A DNA stretch of 64,000 nucleotides. Origin: Toxoplasma gondii ME49. Its lineage: Eukaryota; Apicomplexa; Conoidasida; Eucoccidiorida; Sarcocystidae. The stretch spans positions 3,693,529 to 3,757,528 of the forward strand of contig NC_031480.1 in the NCBI RefSeq assembly GCF_000006565.2, given 5' to 3'. The notes under the pieces were generated by a model. That model was not told the origin of the DNA, did no database searches, and saw only the letters and a program-made list of their open reading frames with translations. Position 1 is the stretch's first letter, and the number at the start of each line of letters is the position of its first letter. Below are positions 37,294-49,200 of this stretch, piece by piece. Both the position numbers and the translations under genes were made by a program.

Positions 37294-38406
37294 CAAGCCG
37301 GTTCCACGCATGCAGAGACGCTCGGGTATACGTACAGCTGAGCTGGCCCTGCAGAGCGTGCGGGGGGTGTGGGGGCATGCCTGCCTCCCTGGCGAGGTGC
37401 CAGTCCACTGGAAGATGCTCGCCGGTAACTGCCGGGAACCGCGCGAAGCAGGACAGATGGAGAAAGCGATAGATGGCTGGAAAGAGGAGAAAGTCGTTCT
37501 TCTCTTCAAAGAGGACGTGGTAACGCGGACAAGCCTGAGAGTGAGACGGGCAACTGGATCTGCGTGGAGAGGCGGCCGCGTCGATCCGTGAAGGCAACGC
37601 GATGCGTTCGAGCGTCCGTTTATATGCGTGTATATGCACTCTGATCTGGCTCCGCAGATTGGTTGACGTATTCGAGTGCGCGCTAACACAAGGGATTATC
37701 CCTTCGTGTCGGGGGAAGGCGCAGGACCCCTGTGGATTTGTAGGTTTCTCCGCAGTTACTCTCGATTCGCCAAGCCTTTGTCTTTTATACACGGATGCAT
37801 GCCCTTTGCAGGCAGTGTCGCTTTATTCCTTTGCAGCTTGCGAGTTTTCTCCTTTAATTTCACTCATGAATTTATACATCTGTCTACGTGAACTAGAGAG
37901 TTGTGTGTCGATGCTCGTGTGTGCTCAAACTCCTGCACCCGCCGAGGTAGGTGTCTCCGAGAGGGCACCAGCCTCAGAGAAGGGCCAGGCGGTCGCGGCT
38001 CTTTTCCGCGTTTCTTCTTCCTGCTCGAGAGTCGAGGTTGCCCGGAGTCTCTCTCTAGAAGCGGAGAACGCAGAAGCAACTGCGTCTTGTTCTCGAGTTC
38101 AGAGACACGCGTCGCTGCCAGCGAGGGGAGAGCGGAGAAGCGACAGACGGACGAGGAGGGAATAACGCGAACTCCGGAGGGGAGATCGTCTCTGGAGAGA
38201 GGAGGTGTCGACAGGCTCTGGAGGGGGCGCTTTTCCCTCAGGACTTCGGACGCAAGACGAATCTGGGCCACCGAAGAGACTTTCGCGGAAAGCGAGCGTT
38301 CTTTGCGAACACCGACGAGCCGCGCGCGAACGGCTATTCAGATGCCTGGGGAGGAGATCGAGGACCTTGACGCTGAGCGGTGAAGAGACGGGAGTGGAAA
38401 TTCACA
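37294..38406. other. Intergenic region upstream of the SBP2-like gene
   Basis: No supported gene. Open frames at 37602-38165 and 37901-38383 (plus) are Arg/Ser-rich, lack recognisable features and overlap each other, so part of this 1.1 kb is probably SBP2 5' UTR. A diverged copy of the TACGTAC palindrome lies near 37325. Confidence 0.5.
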
Positions 38407-41400
38407 ATGGACGCGCGAGATTTTGACGCAAGTCGCGGGATGGCGGTCGGCGGGGAACACCTGGGGAAGGTCCGACGCAAAGAAAGACCTCGAAGTTTCA
38501 GAGACAGAAACTATCCAGGAGGAACGCACGCGAAACCGCACTCGACACACGCGGCTGCAGAGACACCGGGGAAAGACAGTGGCGGAGAACTCGGCAGAGA
38601 GAGCGAGAGGAAAAGAATATCCGGGATGCGCAGGCAGCAGGAAGAAGGAAGACAGGGAGGAAACGCCACGGGCGACAGAGGCGAGCGAGGAAAGGCGAGA
38701 GGAGGAGACAGAGGAGAAGGAGCAAGGAGAGACAGAGAGAGCGATGGAAGGGAGAACGATGGCGACGGACGCATTTTAAGTGGGCAGCCATCCCCATTGT
38801 TTGAAGAGAGGAGGACAGCAAAGAAGGAAGGGAGGAAGAAGGCGAGCCTGAACAAGGACGCGACGGGTGCCGGCAGCAGTGTGTCACTGGGGATCTACTT
38901 TGCAGCCGCAGGCCTGATGACGGGGACGCAGAACTCGAGGAGAGACAGACGGGCGACTCACGCTGCCACGACTTCTTTTTCGCTCTCTCCTGAACCGCCC
39001 GTTCTCTCGTCCGCGGCCTTTCCATCTTTGCACGTTGCGAATCAAAAGACAGATCGAGCGAAGCAAACGCGTCCGTTGCATGCGCGGCTCCAGAGCGACG
39101 CGACACGCGCGGCAGGTCTCTCGCAGGCGCAAGACAAGGAACCTGAACGAGACGCGAGAGCCAACGAAGAGTGCGAGAACGGTGAAGACGGAGAGCGAGG
39201 TGTGCGGGGAGGACCGGCGGAGAGAGAGGGAGGCGCTACGCGACCGCGCAGAGGCGCAAGAGGTCCAGGAGGGAGGGCAGACGCTGAGAGAGCAGAACGC
39301 AGAGAGCGTCGAACTCCGTCGGGCGCTGCGCCTTCACAATCCTGTTCTGGAGTGCATTCGGTGAAACCGAAGAACGACATGCCCGATTCCGCCGGCTGGC
39401 TCCGGGGCCCGCAGCGGCGAGACCGCGAGACCCTCCGGTGTACGTACACCCCAGAAAACCGCGACGATACGTTGCGCCGGGACCTGCGACTGCTCCGTCA
39501 CCAGTTTCACTCTGCGCAGCGCGAGTTCCGAACAGCGAGTGCGAAGGACGACGGGGATGAGAGTTCGCGTCTGCGGGAGACGGCGGGAGGCGAGGCGGGA
39601 GGCGAGGCGGTCGGGGAAGAAGGCGGAGAAAGGTTCGACGGTGATCCGAGGCGCTCGCTGGATCCGAGACGCCTGAAGTATCGAGGGCGGCGAATTCAGG
39701 CGCGTGGCCGACGGTCGGACGTCAAGGCGAAGATGCTGCTGGAGAGGGAACTGCGGAAAGAAATGTTCACAGGTCAAGAACAGCTGAAGCTTCTTGAGGC
39801 GACGAGCAGAGGAAGAAGAAATGAAGAGCGAGAGGATGATGACGGGAGCAAAGAAGACGAGGAAACGCGGGAGCAAGGAAGGACGTCTGAGGAACTCGGA
39901 GTCGAGGACGAAGCTGAGGACGTAGCGTACAATGCGTGCGAAGGCCGCCAGGCGTTGGAAGCACCAGCGAACTCGGAGAGTGCCACCGATGATATCGCTG
40001 ACACCCGCAGAGAAGAAAGTAGGACCCCGGAGGAGAACGAAGCCGCCGACGCGAGGCCGAAGGGAGAACAGCCAGACAAGCGCGAGGCAGAGGAGAGAGA
40101 AAAGCAAAACCTGCGCAAAGGCGACAGGTTAGCAGAGGAAGCAGACAGAGATGAGGGAGGTCGGGAAGAAGAGAAAGAAGCGAGACGGGAGGGACAGGAA
40201 GGGCAACAAGGAAAGAAAGATGAAGAAGATCGACTCCGAGAGCAGCTGAGGCGAAGTGAAGATGTCCGGCGATATGAGCTCTGCAAACACTATTCATCTC
40301 TGAAGAGGCGAGAGAAAGAACGGTTCCTCGCCTCCGTTTCATCTCCCTTTCCACTTTCTGCTTCTTCATCCTCGGCGCCTGGCGGCCTCCAGTGTCTCTC
40401 TGCGTCTGCGGAGGCCGCCAAGGATGCCACGGAGGACGCAGGCGAAGACGAGAAACGCAGAGACGCTCACACGTCTCATCGGACAGTCTCCACTCCGCAG
40501 TTTGTAGCGCACTACGTCGACATGGTGAGTCATGCCAAGAGTAGTGTCTCTCTTCGCTGCTTCGGCGGACGTCTTTGTCTTCTCCGTCCATAGGGCGAAC
40601 TGAAGGCTGCGAAGAGAAGCGGACGGCATGCGGCAGCAGAGGGAACAAGAGAAAGACACGAGGGAGGCGAGAAGAGCAGCCCGGGATTTGGAGCTTGTGT
40701 CGGTTTACGAAAAACCTCCCCACGCGCACCTGCGCGGTGTCTGGCGTCTGCGGGTCTCGCGTGTACATGAAGCTTGACTTTCGTTCACGCTCCCCTGTCA
40801 AACTCGCGGTTTTCTCTTTTTGCGTGTCTCTCCAACATGCGGCTCTAAAGGGAAACGTTTGGTGGTGTGGGTCCTCCTCTGCTGTTTCGACGCTGTCGGA
40901 GATTCCTCTCTCTGCCCTCGCTACCTCTCTGCTGTATGAGGTTTGTGTCTTTGTCTTCTCGTTCCGTGCCAGTCTGCTCTGGCGGCAGATACATCGGTGT
41001 TTCCGTCTCTCCTGTTCCTGTTCGTCTGCCCGTTGCTCCTTCGTTTTTCTTCTCAGCGCCGAGCGCGGTCAGCAGAAAACGATTATCAAATTGGTGAATC
41101 AACATTGGCATTTGCGTTTTCCTCTCTCTCGCTTCTCGCCTTCTCCAGGTGACGGGCGAAGACGACTGGGAGTCTGCGCTCAGCGACTTCCTCGTCAACC
41201 TCCATCGCCTCCAAGTAATGTTCTTCGAATCTTCACATCTCTCCAAGTCGCTTGCATTTTCTCCCCTCCTTACATAGTTTTTTCTGAGTCTTATCCCTAC
41301 GCAAACGCCGCCGCGATTTCTTCATGTGAACGCAAATCTCCGTCTTTCAAACTCGAGCCTGCCTATATATATATATATATAATAATATATATATATATAT

Positions 41401-43502
41401 ATATATGAGTATCCGCGCCCATGTGGAGGTACATCTGCATTCGCGAATATGGGGATTCTCTCGAGGTGTTTGTGTGCTCCTGTATATCTGAGTGCATATC
41501 TTTGCATGTATGTATGATGTGATGAACTAGATAGAACTACGTGCCTCTCTGCCCCATATATAAAAACATGTCGATGTAATTGGAAACACGCTGTACAGTG
41601 TTTATCTGCTTCTCTCTCTGTGTAGGTATACTAGGGACATAGGGGCGAGAGTCTCGGTGCGGCAGGACAGACACAGCGCACGATGAGGCAGGAATTCAGT
41701 TTTCTGCTTTTTAAAGGAGCTCCTTTGTGACACACTGCATGCGCTTCAGGTTCGCTTGTTGACAAAGGCGCCGCAGAAACAAGCAACTCAGCGTCGCTTC
41801 GTGCTAGGTCTGAAGGCCGCCCTAGTCGCTCTCAGTGCGAGGAAGAGAGTCCAACGAGAAGCCGCCAAGTCAGAAAAAGAGGAGACAGACGTGGAGAAAA
41901 AAGAAAGGGACAGCGAATCGAGAGAAAGGGAAGAAGAATCAGAAGACGAAGAAGAAAATATGGAGAAGAAGAGAACGCCAAAGCTTATTGTCCTCGCGGC
42001 GAACTGCGAACCGACAGTGTCCGAAGGCAAGCGCGAAAGAACATTTTTTATGGGAGATACAGATATAGTGCTTTCAGTATTGCAGTGATAATGCTGTTTT
42101 CCTCTTTCCTTTTTCTGCATGCATTCGCCTTCGTGCCGTGTTTCTGTCGCTCTAGTTTCTTGTCACCGAAATCACACGTTTTCAAGAAACGGCTTGTTCT
42201 GTGTCGTGACCGGCGCAGATGGCTCCTCCCTCTCGTCGTTCCGCGTATCGTTCCCTTTGTTCCCTCTTTCGCTTAGAGAGCGCGTTGAATGCCTGTGCCC
42301 TCGTACATAACCTCAATAACTACATACTCATACGTGCATGCATATATATATATATATATATATATACGTATGTATATTTGTGCGTATTTGTCTGTATATG
42401 CCTATATCCGTATACGCATATCTCTGCAGCTTTGTCCCACTGGGTACGCACTGCGTGTTCGTCCATATAAAAAGCCGCTATGCGTATGCGCATGTGGCGG
42501 TGTTCACTGTTTTTTACGTTTATTTGTCGAGAGTGAAGCGATCCGCGCAAAAGAGCATGGAAGTTCCGCATGCAGCGACGCAGAGGAGGTAGCGTGTGTG
42601 TTTCTTTGTCGCTGTATCTCCTTGCTGTCATTGCTGGATATATTTGTCTCTGCTATTCCCTCTTCGGCGTTTTTGTGGGTTCACGAAGTGACGTTTTCTT
42701 TCCTCGTTGCTTTGTGTTCGCCTTCTCCCCCAGCTTCGGTTTTATTTTCTCCTGCTTTTTGGAAATTCACACTTCTCGCCTGTCTGCAGGAGGGCTCTCT
42801 GACCTGATCCAACGCGTGTTGGCCGCGGCGCGGGCGAAAGGCGTTCCCGTCGTCTTCTGCGCCTCTCGGAATCGAATGAAAAAGTCGGTAGAGAAATAAA
42901 CACACCGAACGGGTGCTGCATAAACTGAAAATCAGCACGACCTCTTCTCAATCGCTTCATATATATATATATATATACATACATACATACATACTTGTCT
43001 AAGCATGCATGGGCATATTCGGCTGTATCCTTGATCACACATACGCAAGGATGTATGCGTGCATTCACCTCCACAAGCATGTATACATATATACACCCAT
43101 ACATGCATGTATATATATATATATATATATTTGTGAAGAATGCGTGAAGAAAGAGACTTCTTTCGTTTCTTCAGAGCTGTGGGCAGTACGATGAGGCAGA
43201 GTTGCGTGACGGTGAAGAACGACGCCGGCGTGGAACGACAGCTGAAGAATCTGCTTCTGCTCGCGGAGACGAAGAGAAGAAAATGGAGAGAACTGCATGC
43301 GCCCGCAAATGGGGAGGCAGACGCACCGAGTCCCCGGACAGAGGAGAATGAGACTGTGAAGAGGACGAATAAAAGAGAATGCGAAGTGAAGTCGAAGTCC
43401 GGGGAAGGTGGAAAAGAAAGTTCACCTCTAGTGGATGCTGTGTCAAGGCGAATGCGCCAGACTCGTCTCCGCGCTTGGTACGGAAAAAACCGAAAAGAGT
43501 GA
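38407..43502 (+). CDS. SECIS-binding protein 2-like (L7Ae/L30e RNA-binding domain)
   Basis: Five exons, 38407-40524, 41149-41214, 41750-42026, 42790-42887 and 43200-43502, with consistent phases, give 953 residues. SBP2 binds the selenocysteine insertion element in the 3' UTR of selenoprotein mRNAs and lets the ribosome read UGA as selenocysteine. The first 700 residues are hydrophilic, Arg/Glu-rich and disordered. The conserved part runs from about 700 to 890: FVAHYVDMVTGEDDWESALS, LHRLQVRLLTKAPQKQ, RRFVLGLKAAL, PKLIVLAANCEP, GGLSDLIQRVLAAARAKGVP, VVFCASRNRM, then VTVKNDAGVERQLKNLLLLA. These match the SBP2 order, including the segment just before the L7Ae fold that other L7Ae proteins lack. 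An acidic insertion of about 40 residues (about 762-802) interrupts the L7Ae fold before the LIVLAANCEP strand. Intron 3 is GC-AG. The last acceptor was chosen by phase: GAGGCAG/AGTTGC fits, while TTCTTCAG 14 bases upstream does not. The ATG at 38407 has a good context; an in-frame ATG follows at 38464. Confidence 0.88.
39435..39454. repeat. Copy of the dispersed GGTGTACGTACACC palindrome inside a coding exon
   Basis: CCGGTGTACGTACACCCCAG lies within SBP2 exon 1 and encodes RCTYTPE in the hydrophilic N-terminal region. Confidence 0.6.
41363..41407. repeat. (TA)n microsatellite in SBP2 intron 2
   Basis: Two TA tracts joined by AATAATA, between SBP2 exons 2 and 3. Confidence 0.85.
42027..42789 (+). 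other. GC-AG intron of the SBP2-like gene
   Basis: The donor reads GAAG/GCAAGC and the acceptor CTGTCTGCAG/GAGG. Joining them restores SEGGLSDL, the conserved Gly-Gly of the SBP2 L7Ae domain, in phase. No GT at this point gives that reading. Confidence 0.75.
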
Positions 43503-43843
43503 GATCGAAACGGCTTGAATGTGAGAGAAGAAAAGCGACTGAAGAAGTAACGAAATATGCTTTGTTTCTGACGACGAGCAGCATAAGAGAATTAGGGATT
43601 TTCCTTTTTCCCCTTGCAGGGAATAGGCGATCGTCACTTAAATCAGAAGGGCGATGGCGTCGGGCGCCTGAGATCAGGGCCGCTTTGAATTGAGACAGGA
43701 ACAGAAAAAGACGCAACTTCCGGTTCGAGACGAACGAAGAGAAGCTTTCGTGTCTCCCTTCTCTCCGTCGTGAAAGACACCCGCTGCAGGTGTGTCGCTT
43801 TCTTTCATTCGCCAGGTGCCGAAAACGCGGCGGTCACTCACCA

Positions 43844-43859
43844 GCTGTACGTACACCGC
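43844..43859. repeat. Copy of the dispersed GGTGTACGTACACC palindrome
   Basis: GCTGTACGTACACCGC, a near-perfect 16-base palindrome, between SBP2 and DIM1. Confidence 0.55.
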
Positions 43860-45951
43860 AGGTCGCTCTCCTGCGTAGGAGTCGGGTTCTGTGGATCTGT
43901 GTTTCCACGAGGCAAGAGGAAGTCTCGTTCTTGTTCGAGGAGAGGCACTCTATCTTCTCTCGTATGGGCGGGACGTTGAAATCTCGCATCCATGGGGTAT
44001 GTAAATCACGTTTAAAGTGTGAAAGTGAAGGGGAAGAAAACGTAGAGCAACACAGAGATCTACGCTCCGAGATGGGATGCAGCTCTGCGTGCTCTTTCTC
44101 TCTCTGCGGTAGAACGCTGGAGGCGTCTATACACCTGAGCCGGGTCGCGGGAGAGGCGCTGAAGGCGCGAGTCTCAAACGTCTGTCTGTGTTGGAGTCGA
44201 AAGTCAAACGAAGCAGCATACTGGAATGAGTCTTGCAAACAACTTCAAGTGTGAATGATTTTCTTTCACAAACGATAACAACTAGTGTCGGCGATCGGCT
44301 CTTCTGTCGGAAGACGCGTGCTAACTTCCACATTGCTGCTGTGATGTACGAACACCAGCCCACGCGGTGTACAGACGCCTCATTCACACGCTACTTAGGA
44401 GTACAAGAGTGGCTATGTGAATATGCACCCATAACCGTCTCTTTCTCCAGATATATATATATATATATATATATATGTTTATATACGCACATAAGCATTT
44501 CGGAACGGCACCGTATGGCCAATTTTGTCGCTACGAGGGTTTTATCGAATGCAGCGAATTATGGCATCTTTCAAAGGCGAGAAGTGTCAGGTATCTCCTA
44601 TACATCTTCGCTGTCGAGCGCTTGCATCTGAGTTTCAGCCTGACGAAAGTCCGATCTGGCACCTACGCGAACGGGGAACGCAAATGCTGACCGCGCTGGC
44701 TGCCACCACGGCTATTTTAGGTGAACATACACCTCAGACCTCGTGACAAAGCCATGCCTCTATGCTGTCTATGTCCAGAAGACGCACTTTCACGGACGAC
44801 TGCTTGTCGTAGCTCTGCGGCAGTCTAGTCTCGAGATCCGCGAGACAAGCGCCGCCCCGTCTCCGCTCTGTATGTGCACCCGGGCGACGATAAGTGGAAT
44901 TCGAGCGAGAAGACAGAGAAACGCGTAGACGCAGTGTGTTGACACTGCAAGTGGTCGATGTGACGACAAGAAGAATTAAGTTGAACTGGATTTTTTTTTC
45001 AAAAAGTCTTTGAGTCTGCCCGTCAGTACCAGAACCCCTCTCCTTCGATTTCGCCCGAATCGGCCGCTGGCTGCATGCGTATGCTGGAACGCTCGCCGCA
45101 GCTTTCTCTTTTGCTCTCCAACTGATTTACGCCGCGTGCTACATCTGCCCAGTTCTCTTTCTGTTTAAGTCCTCCAAGTGTAATTTTAGACGTTGGCCCT
45201 GCGATCATGTCAACGGAACTTCGCCTGCAGTCTCTTCTTTCCGCGAGCTTAGGGCCCCACATGAAGAGGGTCTTGAGAAATTTTACAATTTAGCTTGGCG
45301 CTGGAGCGGCCGCAACACCGTGGTTTGTAAATAAAGTTTCCTTTTCTGGTTTTCTTTCATTGAAAAACGAACTTCTTGCTTTTTCGTTTCCCCGCGCGAA
45401 CTCCGCATTTGCGGTCAACTCTGCAGAGAAGCGTTCATCCAAGCTGACGACTTGAAAATAGTTGCTCGCTCCTGCTTTCTTCTGCCTCCAATCACATTCC
45501 ACGAAGAACGTGTCAAATCTCTCCCACAAACGGCCTTGTTTCGGGCTACGGGAGAGCTTCGAACTCCTCTGCTGTCTTCGGCGGAACGTCGTCGATCGTG
45601 AGTGGCTCGGGCGGTTCCCGGTGACTGTTGCAAGGGCGTGAGGAGACACCACTTCGTGGACGTTTTTACCTGGAATAAGTCGAGCTGTATCCGGAGCTTG
45701 ATTGCCTCTTTTACGCGTCTCCGAGCTTGCCTCTTTCCGACCGCACGAGGAGCAGGGAAGACTGCAGAGTGCAGACTCTCAGTCGTCACGAACTTGGAGC
45801 TCGCCTCTCTGTGTCTACTCCCTCTCAAAACCGCTCTGCCGAACCGCAGAGGGAAACGGCAACTGTCGGGGTTGTGCACTGAGTGAGAATGCCCCTGGCG
45901 TGTCTTCTTTCGTCGCTCTCCGCCGTGCCACACCGCTTGATCCGAGGTTCT

Positions 45952-45973
45952 CAGGTGTACGTACAACACCCGG
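45952..45973. repeat. Copy of the dispersed GGTGTACGTACACC palindrome
   Basis: CAGGTGTACGTACAACACCC has the core with a small insertion in the right arm, about 300 bases upstream of the DIM1 start codon. Confidence 0.55.
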
Positions 45974-46248
45974 AAGTTACTTCCCTCGGACCGGCGTGGC
46001 CGGTTCTGACCGGAGTCTCTTTTCGCGCACTTGTGTGTCCTTCTGCTGTCTTCTCTCGCTTCCTCTCTCCGTCCTTGCTTCGCTTGTCTGCGTCTCCGTT
46101 CTCGTGTCGCTTTTCTTCTTTTCCCTGCCTCTGTGTTTCCGGGCAGGCGCCCACTGGTCGCCTTCCCCCTGCTGTGCGTTTCCCGCCCTCAGCTGTCTGC
46201 TGTTTTCCTGGCGCGCAGCCGCATTCGACGCTCTCTGCAACGGTCGCG

Positions 46249-49200
46249 ATGGCTTGGCGCAACTCAAAAACGGGGAAGGCCCGTAGCGGTCCCTTCAGTC
46301 GACCAGTCGCCACCGTCGCGACTGCGAATCGTCAGCCGAAGCGCGCAGGAAATGCGCTGAGTGGTGTGCCCTTGCCGCCCACGATGGGCTTGCCTCTGCA
46401 GAAGAAGTTTGGCCAGCACTTGCTGAAAAACCAGGCAGTTCTGGATAAAATCGTGCAAGCAGCCGACATCCGCTCCTCGGACACCGTCCTCGAAATCGGA
46501 CCTGGTAAGCGCAAAACGAAATCGGCTTCTCACGCCTCCACACAGCAGCTGTGGTGTGCCGCAGACAGTTCAGAAAGCGTGTCTCGGTTGAGGGAGAGTC
46601 CCGTCGACTCCTGGGCGCACAGCTGTGAACTCTGAGACTCGGAGAGCGGCCATGCTCTCCAGAGGGTGGGGGAGACTTGACGAGGCACTCGATGTTGTCC
46701 AAGTCGGCTGGAAAGCGTCCTGAAAGTTGCCTTGTGGTGAGACCGGTTGTATACACAATGCGCTGCGTCTTTGGCACGCTCCCCTGACGACGTCGCGGCG
46801 AGACTGGTCAGACATCTGCACTGGAACTGTGTCTCTCGCGCTTTACGCGAGACTGTGTGAACGGTCGAAAAAGCCTTGCCTTGCTGCTCCGTATAGCGTG
46901 TCTGGACTTGGCAACTCCCTGGGATGGAGAGTGAGCGGCCCTGAGCGTGAGCCGACAGCGCGCGTTTCAGCCGCACACACAGACACTCTCCGCGCAGCCG
47001 TCCTGCTTCTCTGTCTGCAGGCACAGGTAACTTGACAATGCGCCTGCTGCCCGTCGCGCGCGAAGTGGTCGCTCTCGACGTCGACGCGCGTATGGTTAAC
47101 GAGGTGAAGAAGAGAGCAATAAGCAACGGGTTTATGAATCTGGCTGTCCGGCATGGAGACGCACTTCGCTCCGACTTGGGCGTCTTCGATGTCTGTGCCG
47201 CGAACCTTCCATACCAAATTTCATCGCACTTTCTTCTTCGTCTTCTCGCACACCGACCGCCTTTCAGGCAAGTCTGGGAGCACAGAAGCACAGGACCCGA
47301 GGACGAGTCCTTCTTCAACTGACTCTGTGAACGCTCGGTCGACCTCTTGACCCTCTCAATGCCGCCTCTGTCGTCCTCGGGTGGATGAACCACCGTGGGA
47401 ACAAATGCGTTCCTGGAGAGCCCAGTCCAGTCGTCACAAGCCTCCTTTCTGCACTGTCAAATGTAGTGTTTATCCGCGACGCCTCGTCCTCACGGCAAAC
47501 GCGGCTCTCGGCGAAGACACTGACAACGGTTTTCCCCGAATTCTCATGCGTAGCAGCTGCGTACCGTGAAGAGACAACTGTCACCTCGTGGCGGTTGTAT
47601 CGCTGTCCGTGCGTCTCTAGGGTATGGTGTGACTTGGGAGGCAGTTTCGCAGGTGACTCAGTATACCGTCTCCATGCATGTATATATATATATATATATA
47701 TATACTCCAATGCATATTTACAGATACAAACGTTTGCATGCATGTGCGTGTGTGTACTAGCGTGTGCGTGGTTTGCGAGCAAGCGGGAACTTGTGGCACG
47801 GCGTGTTCCATCGGTAACTTCGAAAGTGACGTTTATCAGCAAAGCTTTTCTGTGGCGCCCCCATCGCTGTGAGCCACGTGGCGGGATGATTAATGGCTCG
47901 ATAAAAAGAGGCCTAAAATTGAAACAGTCTGACGACGCCAGCCCGAGAGGGAGGTGTCTTCTGATGGTGCGCAGGGGTTATGACCGCCCGCGAATGTGGC
48001 TGCTTTCCGAAATAGACACAGACCCGTTGTACGTACACCCGGGTTTTCAGCCTCTTTTCGCCGTGGATAGGGACGGCTTTTCCGTGGGACTTCCAAGGCA
48101 AGGCTCGCGCGTCGTCTTCTCGAGTTCCGATGGCTTGTGTCGTTCTTTTCCATCAGCAGGAAATCCAAGACCAATCATGGCCTATAAAAAGCCTGAATGT
48201 TTCCTTGACAGTTAGCCGCAAAAACGTATACAGTTGTCCAAGTTGTGCTCATTTCTCCCTATGATCGACGCAGTGTCTGGGTTGCTTTTCTACACTTCTT
48301 CATCTGGAATGCTTGTCGTGAAGAGGAGGAACAACGCGGGCTCATAGGAGGCGCATGCGACCTCGTGTTCAGTGTGTTTCCGCCGTTGCAGGGTGACAGA
48401 CGCGTACTCTAACTCTGCCTATCTGCCTGGTCTTCTTCAGGTGCGCCGTGCTCATGTTCCAGAAGGAGTTTGGGGAGCGACTCATGGCTCAGCCGGGAGA
48501 CAAGAACTACTGTCGACTGGCGGCGAACGTCAGCCTGTTTTGTACAGTCCAGCGGGTGTGCAAAGTCGACGCCAAGCATTTCACGCCGCCTCCCAAAGTC
48601 GACTCGGTCGTGGTCAAAGTCGTTCCGCGACCCAATCTCATCGATGTGAGTTTCGTCTCGCAACCAGGAGAAACATTGGCGCTCGAGGAAAAGAAATAGA
48701 AGAATGCGCGTGTCTCCAGAGCTCTTGCCGTTTCTTCCAACGCCTAGCAATGGCTTTCCCTCCGGGTGACTCGTGTTCTTATCTTGTCTGCGTGTTTTCC
48801 ATGCTCTGCTGGGTCTTTCGTGGTTCATGGTTGACAAGAGAGTTGGATTTCACTGAGAGACACTGTCGCACGACACGCGGTTTGCACTCCTTGTTTCACA
48901 CGTTTCTGCTGTTCCTGCGTTGCATCAGGTCGACTTCAAGGAGTGGGATGGACTGATGCGCATTTGTTTCGGACGCAAGAACCGAACACTGCATGCGTTG
49001 TTTCGCCGCGCATCGATTCTGTCGATGCTCGAAGCGAACTACAAAACGTGGTGCACCCTGAACAAGTGCGCCCCCACTTCGCAGCCTTTCCGGGAGTTCT
49101 GCTTAGGCGTCCTCAGTGCGACTGGCTTGGGCGACCGGCGAAGTGTCACCATCGACATCGACACGTACTTCTCTCTCCTTCTCGCCTTCAACAAAAAGGG

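Larger units (their letters stand above)
43503..46248. other. 2.7-kb intergenic region between SBP2 and DIM1
   Basis: No supported gene. It holds SBP2 3' UTR and the DIM1 promoter and leader. A TA microsatellite lies at 44452-44477. Several exact or diverged copies of the TGTACGTACACC palindrome cluster here (43844, 44345, 44365, 44719, 44861, 45952). Open frames at 45290-45969 on the minus strand lack recognisable features. The stretch 46020-46240 is pyrimidine-rich on the plus strand, consistent with the DIM1 leader. Confidence 0.55.

Noticed and set aside
45290..45969. Minus-strand frames between SBP2 and DIM1
   Set aside because: Arg/Ser-rich, overlapping in several frames, with no recognisable features and no convincing splice sites.
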